DNA of 64,000 bases. Source: Symbiodinium microadriaticum (taxonomy: Eukaryota; Sar; Dinophyceae; Suessiales; Symbiodiniaceae). The stretch spans positions 902,307 through 966,306 of the forward strand of contig LSRX01000009.1 in NCBI GenBank assembly GCA_001939145.1. The letters run 5' to 3'. The notes under the pieces were generated by a model that was not told the DNA's origin, made no database searches, and saw only the letters and a list, made by a program, of their open reading frames with translations. Position 1 is the first letter of the stretch. Every line of letters starts with the position of its first letter. Positions 44,693-55,056 of this stretch are shown here, in pieces. A program made the position numbers and the translations under genes.

Positions 44693-47470
44693 CTACATGT
44701 CCCGGAGCACAGTCTGCCGCCCCGAAGCCCATGGCACGTCAACCCTGTCTATCCACCCCTGGCAAAGGCCTCGCCATTCGTCTCGAAGCTGAGCCTTCTC
44801 TCGCCAGGCCCCACCTGCAACGGCATCCATGTCATTCTCGTCAATCGTCAACCTGGCATAAAACTGACCCCTGTGCCTCTCTCCATGCGGGTTCTGCTGC
44901 TCCGCCTTCCACCAGGTGTTGTCCCTGAAGTAGGAGAGGAGGCTGCAAGCCAAGGGAGGTGCGGTGTGCACTCCTCTCGCCACATGCCCCTGGTATAACC
45001 AAAATCTCTCAGCCCACAACGTAGACCACCGCTTGTGTGTTCCGCGCCACAAGACCTCTCGAGCCGCTCTGTACACTCTCTTCCTATGGGTCAACCAGTC
45101 CTCTCCGGTCCCTCTCTTCAACTTCATCATGTACACCACGAGTTGCAACTGGAAGCTATTCACCATGTGCTGGGCCGTTTTCTCCGGGTAGAAAGCTGCA
45201 ATGCACCACAGACCTGCCCCTCCGCACACCCGTTCCAGCATCTTTAACCTTCCATGCAAAGGCGCCCGCGACCCCAGGAGGTGAAAACACCCCCAGAACT
45301 TGTCCCTGGCTCTTGCCAACAAAGCTGAGAGGATGTCACAAGTAGTCTGTTGGACCGCAAAGTTGAGCCCCATGATGTTCAGACGGTTGTCCCCCACCAG
45401 CTCAAAGCCATGCACTGTCATCTTCCCCCTTGGCGGTTATGAGGCGAACAGTAGAGCTGGCATTTACCTAGGTTGATCCGCAACCCACTCTCCCGCAGAA
45501 CCGTCATCCATTGTTCAACCCTTTTTGCGAGAGCAGGTAGCGAGGACTGCCAGAGTGTAGCGTCATCAACGAACATCAGCTCCGTGATTTTCAGCCCCCT
45601 CAACAAGGCATCCTCACGTGGCCACGAGTACCTTCTTGCTGTTTCCTCGAGGGTCCACTCCGCAAGGTTGGTGAAGAACAGAGGAGATTCTACCGCCCCT
45701 TGTCTGATCCCGTTATTGAGCTGCAGGGTGGAGTCACCCCACGCAGTGTGAAGATGAGCTTCCGATTTGTTGAGCAGTCTTTGCCAACACCTCGCCTCAA
45801 AACTCTTGCCAATTTTCGACTTGATGTACTTCATCAATGACGGCTTCGATACAAGGTCAAATGCCTTTTCCAGGTCAACCTTCAGGAAACAGAGTCCAAA
45901 CTTCCACTCACGTTCAAGGCTAAACAATTTGTGGAGGGCATGGATGTAATCGATGGCCTGCTTCCCCGGGCCAGCGCACTGAGTTGATCCAATGGGCCGC
46001 ATCTCTGGTTTTGCCCTGGCGAGTAGAATGCGACAGAACACCTTCGAGACAGAGGACGACAAACATATCGGTCGAAGTTGTTTGGGAGTCACCGGCCTAG
46101 CCGTTTTTGGTAAAATAATCATGAGAGCTGTGTACCAGTTGTCTGGGATCTCCGCGGTCTCCAAAATCTGGTTAAACCAGGTGAGGAGTGCGCTCTCCCC
46201 ACCATCCGCCATCATGATGCTCTCCAAAAGCTCGAGTGATGTCCCGTCTTCCCCCACGCTTTTTCCTTTCTTTCCCTGTCTGACCGCTTCCTGCAATTCC
46301 TCGGGACTGATGGGCCGGAACTCCCCCTCCGGCTGGAAGTCGGTCAACCCGGGCCCAGTTTGCCCATAGATACCTTCAAGATGATCATGTATGGTTTTGT
46401 GCGGTTCTCCTTCCTGACTCTCCGCAAAGTGACACTCCCAGTCACCTACCTGTTTTCGGAGGTGCTTGTACCCGGACCATTCCCCCTGAGCCACTGCCTT
46501 CACTTGTTCTTCATAATGTTTCTTCCTCTCCTTCCTCCGCTCCGCGAAAGCTCTATTCCAGTCTTCTGGCTGTTTACTGAACCTCGCCATGTCAAACAAG
46601 CACTTCACCGAGGCCGGGTCCCGATACCCCCTTCGGCTCCTGGGTGCTGTGTACTCCTTGGCGAGGCGAGTGATCTCCTGCTGGTCAAGTTCCACAACCT
46701 CTGGAATGGGTTTGACGACAACTCGGGGCTTTGTGTTGGGGCGCCGACGATTCCGAAGCCCTCCGAAAAGCAAATGAGTTGTGAGCAGCTCGTGATCAGT
46801 GCCCAGGACTTTGTGACTGCCTTCATGTATGTGCACCTCTCTGGTAGTCACTCTCGAGCTGGCGACAAAGTCTATCAGCCGCCCCTGCCTGTCTTTCTGC
46901 CTGGGACAGCTGGTCGGTGCATCCCGTTGAAGTGGACCTGGTGCGATCAGCTCCAATCCCCTGGAGGCGAACTGGTTTAGGGCTTGATTGGTCTTACCAG
47001 TCTTCGCAGAAGCTTGAAGCCCTCTATCCGGAGTGTGAGCCCACTGGAAAGGTGCGTTCATGTCTCCACTCAGGATCACCGGCAGGTGTGTGGCGGGTAG
47101 ACCAGACAGATGATCTTCCACTCTCCGCTCATGCTCCGCTTGGTTGCAATCAGGCTTAATGTACACCGACCCGACCCAAAGCTCCTGACCTGTGCTCACA
47201 TGCCGAAGTCGCAACCATATCCCACACTCCGTCTTACTTCTTCTCATAACCGTCCAAGCCTTTTCAGAGAACCCAATCCCGACCCCTCTCCAGGCGTTTT
47301 CGTCCCGATGCGTGACGAGCTTGACGTGGCACTTCTTGCAATAGAACAACATCATCTTGAAACATCGGTCCATCCATCGCTTCGCCGAGAGCCCTGGGAA
47401 GATCAGAAATAGATACCCCCCCAACGTTCCAGCTTAAGACGCGGACCTCAGTGTGCTGTCCTGCTTCGTG
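44693..47470 (-). CDS. LINE-2 ORF2: AP-like endonuclease and reverse transcriptase
   Basis: The endonuclease opens in the ORF1 frame right after its UGA ('EVRVLSWNVGG', 'DDVVLLQEVPR') and shifts near 47.32 kb to the long frame (47424-45418). Residues in that frame: 'SGDMNAP' 119-125, 'LIDFVAS' 183-189 and 'GTDHELL' 208-214 (intact Asp-His). RT motifs: 'FLKVDLEKAFD' 513-523, 'GIRQGAVESPLFF' 572-584, 'MFVDDATLW' 617-625 and 'GLRINLGKC' 647-655. A missing G in a five-G run (45425-45429) throws the frame; adding one G would continue it into 45421-44693, which encodes the RT thumb and a Trp/Arg-rich tail ('GDNRLNIMGLNF', 'RDKFWGCFHLLGSRAPLHGR'). No RNase H or zinc knuckle is seen. The protein would nick the target and copy the element RNA. 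Confidence 0.8.
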
Positions 47471-48431
47471 TCAGAAACGGTGGTCGCGAACCATTTGCCC
47501 CACCACCTCTTTAGCCACCCCGGCTTTAGAAGCGAGTTGCTTGATGTCAACCCAGCCAGGTCCCGCTCTGGTCTCCACCTTTACCACACCGTCGCCGCTT
47601 GGAGCCACCCCCACACCACTCAGCTGAGCCTCGTCCATCCACGACATGCCGCTGGAGTACTCCAGGTCGAGGTCGTCTTTCGCCCCCGGCTTGTACGTCA
47701 TAATGACTTTCTTCACAAACCCAGGAACAGAGGCCCTCCCTCGCTCTTCTGGTGTGCGAGAGAACGAGCACCACAAGGGCTTTTCGCCCCCCACCAGCTG
47801 CGCCTGAGCTCCATTCACCGCGCTGATGACCGCCATCATCCTCGACCGGGTTTCGCTGGCCGATTCCCTGTCCCTTGGCTGGAAGTTGCAGAGAGCTACC
47901 GACCTGCGTGGGCCGGTCGTGAAGGGGGGCCGAGTCAAACTGAGCCCCCAGGCCCAGACGCTCAACCGCCTCACGTAGCTGGTGCAATATGATATTCCGT
48001 CGGGTCTGTTTGCCCCAGCCCCCAAAGACTAGGGTCAGTTTCTTTGGGTCCTGCTGCCCTCCCGAGCCCATCGGCTGCCTGCTGGCATGCTCAACCTTGG
48101 CCATTCTGTCTTCCAAGTCCTTGATGGCCGTCCCCAGGTCCTTGGACACGTGGCTCTGGGCCACAATCCGCTTCTCGAGGTTCTGCAGCTTCTCATTTTG
48201 CCTAGCCTCCAACTGGTCAATCGTGGCCCTTTGAGCTTCCATGATCGTAGCGCTCTGCTGGGCTAACAGCTGCTGAATCCCCTCCAAGGTCACCCCCTCA
48301 GCAGGAGGCATCTTCACCCCAGCCCCGAAGCCTCTGGTCCTCTTTGGGCTTTTGGATCTACTAACCCCACCATCATCAAAGGGATCTTCCGGCACCGGGA
48401 CCTGATTCGGCAAACCAAGCTGAAAGGCCAT
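47471..48431 (-). CDS. LINE-2 ORF1p: coiled coil plus nucleic-acid-binding-like domain
   Basis: The ATG at 48431 is the first after the leader. Residues 10-40 are basic and disordered ('SRSKSPKRTRGFGAG'). 45-118 form a coiled coil ('LLAQQSATIMEAQRATIDQL', 'KLQNLEKRIV', 'IKDLEDRMAKVE'). 131-165 begin a small alpha/beta domain ('LTLVFGGWGKQTRRNIILHQ', 'LREAVERLGL') that recalls the RRM of L1-type ORF1 proteins. At a six-G run (47924-47929) the coding signal shifts frame and continues with 'RRSVALCNFQPRDRESASET' and 'PGFVKKVIMTYKPGAKDDLD', ending at UGA 47473-47471. The expected role is RNA chaperone and RNP assembly, by analogy. Confidence 0.65.
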
Positions 48432-48588
48432 CCCCCTCCCGAAACTTCACGGTCACCGTCCGGAGAATCGCCACACCGAAGAACCCCAGGGCCTACAGCA
48501 ACCGCCGAACTTGTTCACAAAGCCCTGGTGGACACCCTCGGAGATCTAGACAGCAGCGGGGCACGTTGGCGAGCGGCTACCCCCGGGC

Positions 48589-48608
48589 CTTGAGCCAAAT
48601 GGCTTGAG
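48589..48608 (-). other. Double spliced-leader relic
   Basis: The minus strand reads CTCAAG then CCATTTGGCTCAAG. The dinoflagellate spliced leader ends GCCATTTTGGCTCAAG. Its internal TAG is a known acceptor for repeat trans-splicing, giving a later leader end (..CTCAAG) joined to a truncated older one (CCATTTTGGCTCAAG). The match here is exact apart from one lost T. It is followed by the element's 5' UTR and preceded by CCCTAAACCC. Confidence 0.7.
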
Positions 48609-49047
48609 GGTTTAGGGTTAAGGCTTCTGCAAGGGTGATTTTAAGGGTCTTGGGGTTTTGGGGGGCTTAGGGGTTGTTGTATGGCTTTGCAGGCTGAGGC
48701 TTTGGCGTGTTCAGGGCTGCAAGGCTTTAAGGTCCACGGCGATGTATTCATTGGGGGTTGCTTAATATGATAATACGATACTGCGGCCCAAAACTCATTT
48801 CTATTTATTTGGGGCACCGTTGGTTTGTGGATTAGGGAGTTTCGAAACACCCTGAATTGAGGGAGTTACGAGATAGCGTATTGGGAATCCCTCGATCATC
48901 GAGGGACTAAGGGGTCTTCTTTGCTTGAGGGTCTACCCTTCAACCCCTATAAATAGTAGCATTGCCAAAGTCAGGCTACATCAAACTTAAGGTTTAGGGT
49001 TTAGGGTTTAGTTGGGGTTTAGGCTTTAGGGTTTAGGGTTTAGGCCC

Positions 49048-49146
49048 CCCCCGGAAAATGAGCCAAGCGGCCCTCTTGAAACTGTCTGCTCAGGCTCTTC
49101 GTGTAGGCACCTGCCTTGACGAGGATCTGGATGGCGGCATCCACCT
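49048..49146 (-). CDS. Candidate exon, ankyrin-like helix
   Basis: Reads 'VDAAIQILVKAGAYTKSLSR' then 'QFQEGRLAHF'. The 'AAIQILVKAGA' core resembles an ankyrin-repeat helix-turn (A..LL..GA). Confidence 0.4.
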
Positions 49147-49239
49147 CAGGCCGTCAGAGGCATCCTAGGGTTTGGGAAGAAGGTGCCCTGCCCGGCTATA
49201 CATTATCAAAGTTCCTAAACTGAAAACACCCTAAACTCC

Positions 49240-49745
49240 AGACCCTAGGCCCAAAAAAACCTACACCCCAAGCCGTAAACCCCAACCCCAAACCCTCAAC
49301 CCTAATCCCCACACCCTCAACCCTAAACCCCAAGCCCTCAGCCCTAAACCCCAAACCACGAACCCTAAACCCCAAACCCTCAACCCACACCCTCAACCCT
49401 TAACCCAAAACCCAAACCCTAAACGCCAAACCCTCAACCCTAAACCCCAAACCCTAATCCTAAACCCTAAACCCCAAACCCTCAGCCCTAAACCCCAAAC
49501 CCCGAACCCTAATCCCCAAACGCTAAACCCCAAACACCTCGAACCCTAAACCCAAAACCCTCCGCCCTAAAACCCAAGCCCTAAACCCCAAACCCTCAAC
49601 CCCTAAACACCAAACCCTAAACCCCAAACTCTAAACCCAAAATCCTCAACCCCAAACCCCAAACCCCTCCGAACCCTAAACCCAAAATCCTCAACCCTAA
49701 ACCCCAAACCCCCCGAACCCTAAACCCTAAACCCTAAACCCAAAA
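49240..49745 (+). repeat. CCCTAAA/CCCCAAACCCT array, 500 bp
   Basis: C-rich orientation, mixed CCCTAAA, CCCCAAA and CCCTCAA units. The TTTAGGG orientation resumes at 49830. Confidence 0.85.
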
Positions 49746-49765
49746 GCCGATAACCCCAGAACCTC

Positions 49766-49829
49766 CCGTCGAGGCTCATCTTCCTCAGCGCCCGAGATCT
49801 CACGCCAGATGCGATCCGAGTCCTGATTT
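49766..49829 (-). CDS. Candidate exon, unknown acidic protein
   Basis: Reads 'QDSDRIWREISGAEEDEPRR' and E, then a GTTCTG site. Clearly protein-like, short. Confidence 0.4.
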
Positions 49830-50110
49830 TAGGGTGTAGGGTTTAGGGGTTTAGGGTTTCTTTAAGGGTTTAGGGTTTAGGGTTCCTTTAAGGGTTGAGG
49901 GTTTAGGGTTGAGGGGTCTAGAATCTAGGGTGTAGGGCTTAGGGGGTTTGGGGTGTAGGGTTTAGGGGTTTAGAATTTAGGGGTTAGTGGTTTAGGGCTT
50001 TTGGGGTTTACGGCTTAGGGTTGAGGGCTGAGGGGTTAGTGATTTAGGGCTTAGGGGTTTAGGGATTAGCGGTTTCGGGTTTAGTGGGCTTAGGGTTTAG
50101 GGGTGTAGGG
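49830..50110 (+). repeat. TTTAGGG-type array
   Basis: Degenerate G-rich orientation units interspersed with CCTTTAAGGGTT. Confidence 0.85.
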
Positions 50111-50297
50111 TCTAGATTCGAAACCTGCGAGGGGAGGTTTTACATGCAGGGCGTCAGGGAGGGCTCGCTGCTTGGGCTTTGGTCTTCAGTGTTTACGGGT
50201 TGGGCATCTGGTTAGCGCCACTCACAGGATGGGTTTGTTTTCAGGGTGCAGAAGGGATGGGTTTAGGGTTTAGGGTCTAGGGATTTACCTATGTTCA

Positions 50298-50375
50298 AGA
50301 TCATTTCCAGCCTGCTCGCTGGAGCAGATCGCGTGTCGAACGGACTCGAAGTGCAGCCGTTCCACCTACATGTTC
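50298..50375 (-). CDS. Candidate exon, unknown protein
   Basis: Reads 'VERLHFESVRHAICSSEQAG' then 'NDLEHR'. Protein-like helix. Confidence 0.4.
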
Positions 50376-50836
50376 AAGGGCTTCCACAAGGACTGTATTA
50401 GGAATCTACAAAGGTCACTAAGGCATCTACAAGGAGGACTTTCTTGTATACTGTACGGAAACCAGAAAGGGTTACTAACCCTAAAGCCCTAAACCCCTAA
50501 ACCCTAAATCCGTTAAATCAAAGCCCTAAACCCTGAACCCTAAAGCCCCAAACCCCTAAACCCTAAATCCCTAAACCCCTAAACCCTAAATCCCCTACAT
50601 CCAGCTTAGTTTAGGGTTTAGGGTTTTGGTCCGTCCCCTTGACACCCATCAGTCTCCTAAGCCAGCTGCCCGGAAAAGGCCTCCCGGGTTTAGGGTTTAA
50701 GGTTTGGGGTCTTAGGGTTTCAGGTTGGGTTTAGGTCTTGAAGGTTGAGAGTTTAAGATTTGGAAGCTTTGGGGTTTCGGGTTTGGGGTTTGCGGCGTTG
50801 GGGGTTTAGGGTCCCACAATGCTAGACCAAAAGACT

Positions 50837-51016
50837 TTAGGGGAGCCAGCCGCAAGACTTCGGGCATGGCTCATAAAATTCCGGCTCGCTTTTTTTTTCG
50901 GAATCCTCATATCCCTGCATTTGTGGCCTGAAGCACGGAATCCTTCGCATGCCATTGAAAGCACCTTGGTCCTCTGCAGTTCTACTGTAAACTTCGTGGA
51001 ACTCCAATTCGGGGTT
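50837..51016 (-). CDS. Candidate exon, unknown protein (about 60 residues)
   Basis: The frame reads 'NPELEFHEVYSRTAEDQGAF', 'NGMRRIPCFRPQMQGYEDSE' and 'PEFYEPCPKSCGWLP', then a stop. It is longer and more protein-like than the overlapping frames. Three Cys near the end. Not recognised. Confidence 0.45.
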   Translation of the reverse strand, partial: NPELEFHEVYSRTAEDQGAFNGMRRIPCFRPQMQGYEDSEKKSEPEFYEPCPKSCGWLP

Positions 51017-51381
51017 GAGAAGATGTTCTGTAATTGCAAAGCCTTGAGAAATCAGCCCCCTCTCCCCTAAGTAGGACTACCATACGTGTCCTTATGCTTG
51101 GGCCCTTAAGAAGGTGTGAGAAAAGACCCGAAATCTGCATTAGCATGTAGCGCCTTGGGGTGCCAAGCAAGACCCCGAAGACATGGATCAGGGGTTTTTG
51201 GGCTTCAGGGCGTGGGACTCCAGGTCAAGGGCTGGGGGTTTAGGGCTTAGGATGTAGGAATCTGCGCGCATAGCCGACCAGTTCTCGCTGGCCCCAAACC
51301 GTGAAGCAAAACCCTATAAAGCCCTGACAAAATCCTTAGAAGCGCAAGGAGCCCCTAAATATTCTGATTCTTCAGAACCCT

Positions 51382-51437
51382 GAACGCGAAGGCCCCGGTC
51401 CAGCCCCGCCTGGAGCTTCAGATTTTCGTCCTCCAAC
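51382..51437 (-). CDS. Candidate exon, coiled-coil-like
   Basis: Reads 'RLEDENLKLQAGLDRGLR' after a CCCAG acceptor. Heptad-like Leu spacing. Confidence 0.35.
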
Positions 51438-51439
51438 CT

Positions 51440-51746
51440 GGGGGTTTCCGAAAATAGGGGACCCTAACATAGGTACCCTAAATATCAGGATCCTTATTAT
51501 AAGGACCCCAAAAGAAAAACGGTACCCTAAATATTTGGGATCCTTATTCTAAGGACCCCAAAAGAAAAACGGTACCCTAAATATCAGGATCCTTATTCTA
51601 AGGACCCCAAAATACGGTACCCTAATTAAATATTTAGGATCCTTAATTCTAAGGACCCCAAAAGAAAAACGGTACCCTAAATATTAGGACCCTTACTTCT
51701 AAGGACCCCAAAAATAAGGTACCCCCCTGATCTTCGGAAAGTCCCA
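51440..51746. mobile_element. Family-C inverted-repeat element with expanded interior
   Basis: Ends are GGGGGTTTCCGAAAATAGGG and CTTCGGAAAGTCCC. The interior unit (GGTACCCTAAATAT..GGATCCTTATTCTAAGGACCCC) is repeated five times at 50-60 bp spacing, against once in the copy at 21095-21196. Confidence 0.65.
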
Positions 51747-51799
51747 CCTTGCGAAACCCCGGGGAGCTCAGGTACCCCTCCGTTAATTCAATGGCTTCA

Positions 51800-52080
51800 G
51801 GTTTAGGGTTCAGGGTTCAGGGTTTAGGGGTTAGGAGTTTAGGGTTTCGGGGTTAGGGGTTTAGGGGTTTAGGGGTTTAGGGGTTTAGGGGTTTAGGGTT
51901 TAGGGTATTGGGGCTTGAGGTCGTTAGGGCTTCAGGGTCTCAGGGCTTAAGGTTATAGTTTTAGGGTTGAAGGTTTAGGGTTTAGGGTTTAGGGTTTAGG
52001 GTTTAGAGCTTAAGGGTTTAGGGTTTAGGGTTTAGGGTTTAGGGTTTAGAGCTTAAGGGTTTAGTGCTTTAGGGTTTAAA
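51800..52080 (+). repeat. TTTAGGG-type array
   Basis: About 25 units, including a repeated segment TTTAGGGTTTAGAGCTTAAG. Confidence 0.85.
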
Positions 52081-52561
52081 TATTTCCGGGTTTAGGGTTT
52101 AAGGGTTCAGGGTTTAGGGTTTCAGTTCAAGTTTAAGGATTTAAGGGCTGAAGGGTCTAGAGCTTAGGGTTTAGGATTGACAGGTATCGGTATAAGGGCT
52201 TCAGGGCTTCAGGGCTGAACGGCGTCGGTTTTGGGATTTAGTTTCAAGAAGCTCTCCCCAGGCCCTGAATCTCAGCCGTCTTCCTCCCTAAGGGGTTTTT
52301 GGGCACTCTGAGGAACCTGCAACCCAACACTGTTGCTTCGCCTCTCCAGATATGTGAGGCGGGAGGGTGGTGTTCTGGCATCCCTAAACCCTAAACCCTA
52401 AAACTAGAAAGCAGACAACTGAATCCATCGTAGTGTCCCCCTATCTTCGGAAACTCCCGGATCTTAGGAAGACATCTCAGTGTTTTGAACTCTAAACACG
52501 AGCCCTAAACTGCCTCGGACATGGATCTTTCAAGCAATGCGAAACGGCCTAGGTATTTCTC

Positions 52562-52600
52562 ACCGGTGCTCTGTGGTGTACCATAGCTTCATGCGACTCT
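52562..52600 (-). CDS. Candidate short exon
   Basis: Reads 'ESRMKLWYTTEHR' between a TTTGCTGAG acceptor-like site and a GTGAGA donor. Very short; supported mainly by the donor consensus. Confidence 0.3.
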
Positions 52601-52744
52601 CAGCAAATATTGCCATAGGACGCACAAACCCTAAACCCTAGACCCTCAACCCCTAAACCCCTAAACCCTAAACCCCTAAACCCCTAAACCCCTAAACCCT
52701 CAACCCCAAACCCCTAAACCCCTAAACGCAACCCAAACCCTGAG

Positions 52745-52852
52745 ATTCCCCCAGACCCCCGGCAAGCTGCATGCACACCACGTTCTGGCTCACGATGCCC
52801 AAGTTCAGCACCACCACGCTGATCACCAGCAGACATCGAAGCACGAACGGGC
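52745..52852 (-). CDS. Candidate exon encoding a membrane helix
   Basis: After CTGCAG the frame reads 'LGPFVLRCLLVISVVVLNLG' then 'IVSQNVVCMQLAGGLGES', a typical transmembrane segment with a re-entrant or loop continuation. It probably belongs to a multi-spanning protein with other helices at 54.0 and 57.2 kb. Confidence 0.45.
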
Positions 52853-53090
52853 CAAGTCCTGCAGTCCCCCAAAGGCTTAGGGTTTAGGGTTTAGGGGTTA
52901 GTAAGTTTAGGGTTTAGGGTTTAGGGGTTTAGGGTTCAGGGTTTAGGACCCCAAAGCCTATAAGCCCTAGAAACCCCGAAACCCTAAACCTAATAAACCC
53001 CATACGCCCTAAACCCTTTGTTTGCCCCAAAGCCTAAAACCCTGAAACCCTAAACCCAAAACCGTCCATTCCTCTGAATCCTTACAGCCA

Positions 53091-53142
53091 AGAGCCCCCA
53101 ACTCCAGGTTGTTGGGTCGGCCGCACCGAAGAGTTGTCTAAA
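53091..53142 (-). CDS. Candidate short exon
   Basis: Reads 'RQLFGAADPTTWSWGLLA' and ends at a GTAAGG donor. Confidence 0.35.
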
Positions 53143-53491
53143 TGAGGGTTTAGGGTTTAGGGTCTAGGGTTTAGGCTTCAGGGTTTAGGGTTTAGGGTTT
53201 AGGGCTTAGGGTTTAGGGTTTAAGGTTCTCTTAGGGTCCTTATGACAGGGTCACAAGAGTGATGTCTACAGAGGCCGGTCGTTGAAGCTTCCTGAATGTC
53301 GGGATTTCGTGGGGCACCTCTGTTCCCCCCATGCAAACAGAACCACCTCGGGTCTAGGGCAGGGGGCGCGTGAGGTTACGGTTCAGGTGGGATTGACCCC
53401 TAAACCCTCAACCTAAACTCAGCTAAAAAGGACAATAACATTCACACCTTCCAAGCACCAAGCCTTGCCCTGAAACCCAAAAAATCACCGG

Positions 53492-53583
53492 TTCCCAGTC
53501 CAGACTGCATGTCCGTCTCCAGAGTAGGACTGGCCTCAGCGGCGAAACGTCGAAACGCAGCGGGTGTCCCTGAACTGCCCGGA
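53492..53583 (-). CDS. Candidate exon, unknown protein
   Basis: Reads 'LPGSSGTPAAFRRFAAEASP' then 'TLETDMQSGLGTG' before a GTGATT site. Confidence 0.35.
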
Positions 53584-53611
53584 AGCCCTTGAACGTTCAG
53601 GGTGTAGGGTT

Positions 53612-53705
53612 TACCCATAGGCTCCAAAGTAGTTCCGTTTTGTGGCTTATATTTAGGATCCAAGAAGGTAATCCCAAAAAGGAACTACTATGGAGCCTAT
53701 GGGTA
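53612..53705. mobile_element. 94-bp foldback element
   Basis: TACCCATAGGCTCCAAAGTA at the left pairs with TACTATGGAGCCTATGGGTA at the right; the arms are about 25 bp. It lies directly 5' (minus strand) of the candidate exon at 53.5 kb. Confidence 0.65.
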
Positions 53706-54007
53706 GGCAGGGGTGTAGGGTTTAGGGTTTAGCGTTTAGGGAGTTCGGATGTGCTGAGCCCGAAGAAGGACAGACCGCCAAGAACAGAGCGCCAAATTAC
53801 GCAGAGTTAAAGCCGGGGGGTCAGACTGTAAGCATTCACGCATCTCAAGCGTAGGGGTGTCGGGATGTGGTGTTAGGGTTTAGGGTTGAGTGTTTCGGGC
53901 AAAAGGGTCGAGGATTTCAGGGCCCCTCGACCCTAAACCCTAGAACCTAGAACATGAACCCTTTAGGGTTTAGGGTTTAGGGTTTCGGGTTTAGGGTTTG
54001 GGGTCTT

Positions 54008-54077
54008 TGAGACCCTCCGGTGTGGCCTTGAAGGAAGCGATGAAGTAGCTGCTGCCCACGACCGCGTACCTCGCTCA
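54008..54077 (-). CDS. Candidate exon, membrane-protein-like
   Basis: Reads 'YAVVGSSYFIASFKATPEGL' after a GCGAG acceptor-like site. Hydrophobic with aromatic residues. Confidence 0.35.
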
Positions 54078-55056
54078 GCTGCTTCGCTGTCACTGGCTTC
54101 TATCTCAAAGGACCCCATAGTTCTTTATGGGGTTTAGGGTTTAGGGGTTTAGGATTTAGGGTTTAGGGTTTAAGGTTTAATTTATGAGTACATACCTCGA
54201 CAAGACCATCGTGGAAACTAGGAATTCTCAGGAGACAACACCAAACTGAATTCATGTGTCAAGCCACCCACAGGCCCAGGGTAGAAGACACGGCCACGGA
54301 GCGTGCACTACAATTCTGGAGTGACAAACAAGAACAGCGATCTCGGCAGTACTACACCTTCGCGTCTGGCACTCTTCTACGAGTCTTGCTTACACCGGAA
54401 CCTTCCATTCCCGCAACCTGAACCCTACAACCCTAGAAACCCAACACCCGAGAGGCAACCCTCCATGCTAGTCCCCCCGTGCTTTCGTTGGCCCAGCGGC
54501 GCAAAGAGCAAACCCGCATCAAAGAGCCTGACCATAGTCTTTACGCCCTTGGGGCAACAAGGTCCGGGGATTAGCGCTCAGGGTTTCGGGCATTCGGGTT
54601 TAAGCCCTTTGGTTGTTGTGGCAGGAAGGGAGCATGCGGAGTCGGGAGCTGCGCAGGACGGGGCCTCGAATGGGTTTTTTATATGAAGAGCACCAAAAAG
54701 AGTCAGAAAAGGAACCTGTACAGAACCTTCATAGAACATGTATAGAACCGTTATAGAACGCCCTCACAGAGCCGGTGTAGAGCCCTCCCTGCCTCTGCTC
54801 TAAGCTTCGGAGACCCTAAACCCTAAACCCTAAACTCTGAACGCCAAACCCCCGAAACCCCGAACGCCTAAATCCCTAAACCCGTAAACCCTAAACCCTA
54901 AACTCTGAACCCATCTGAACCCTAAACCCCTAAACCCTAAACCCCTAAACCCTAAACTCCTAACCCCAAAACCCCTAAACTACGAAAACCGCGCAAGCGT
55001 GCTTCGTAGCCCCTGAGCTGTCCCGGAACGCAAGGACGCGAGTTTCGGGTTGAATT

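Larger units (their letters stand above)
41028..48608 (-). mobile_element. Full-length LINE with spliced-leader relic and poly(A) tail (LINE-2 of this window)
   Basis: A 7.58-kb minus-strand element. Its 5' end (48608-48589) is a double spliced-leader relic directly after CCCTAAACCC. A 5' UTR of about 157 bp follows, then ORF1 (48431-47471), ORF2 (47470-44693), a long third ORF (44604-41165) and a 3' UTR of about 128 bp ending GGTT plus nine A (41036-41028). The A tail runs straight into CCCTAAACCCTAAACCC. Four frameshifts are visible, two of them at G/C homopolymers (47924-47929, 45425-45429), one in the endonuclease (about 47.32 kb) and one in ORF3 (about 42.6 kb). No match to LINE-1 beyond general LINE features. 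Confidence 0.8.

Noticed and set aside
45415..45430. Programmed frameshift in LINE-2 ORF2
   Set aside because: The shift falls inside the RT thumb at a homopolymer, with three other indels in the same copy; a mutation or sequencing indel is the simpler reading.
54303..54686. 127-codon plus-strand frame
   Set aside because: Proline/serine-rich with telomere-like sequence translated inside it; no independent support.
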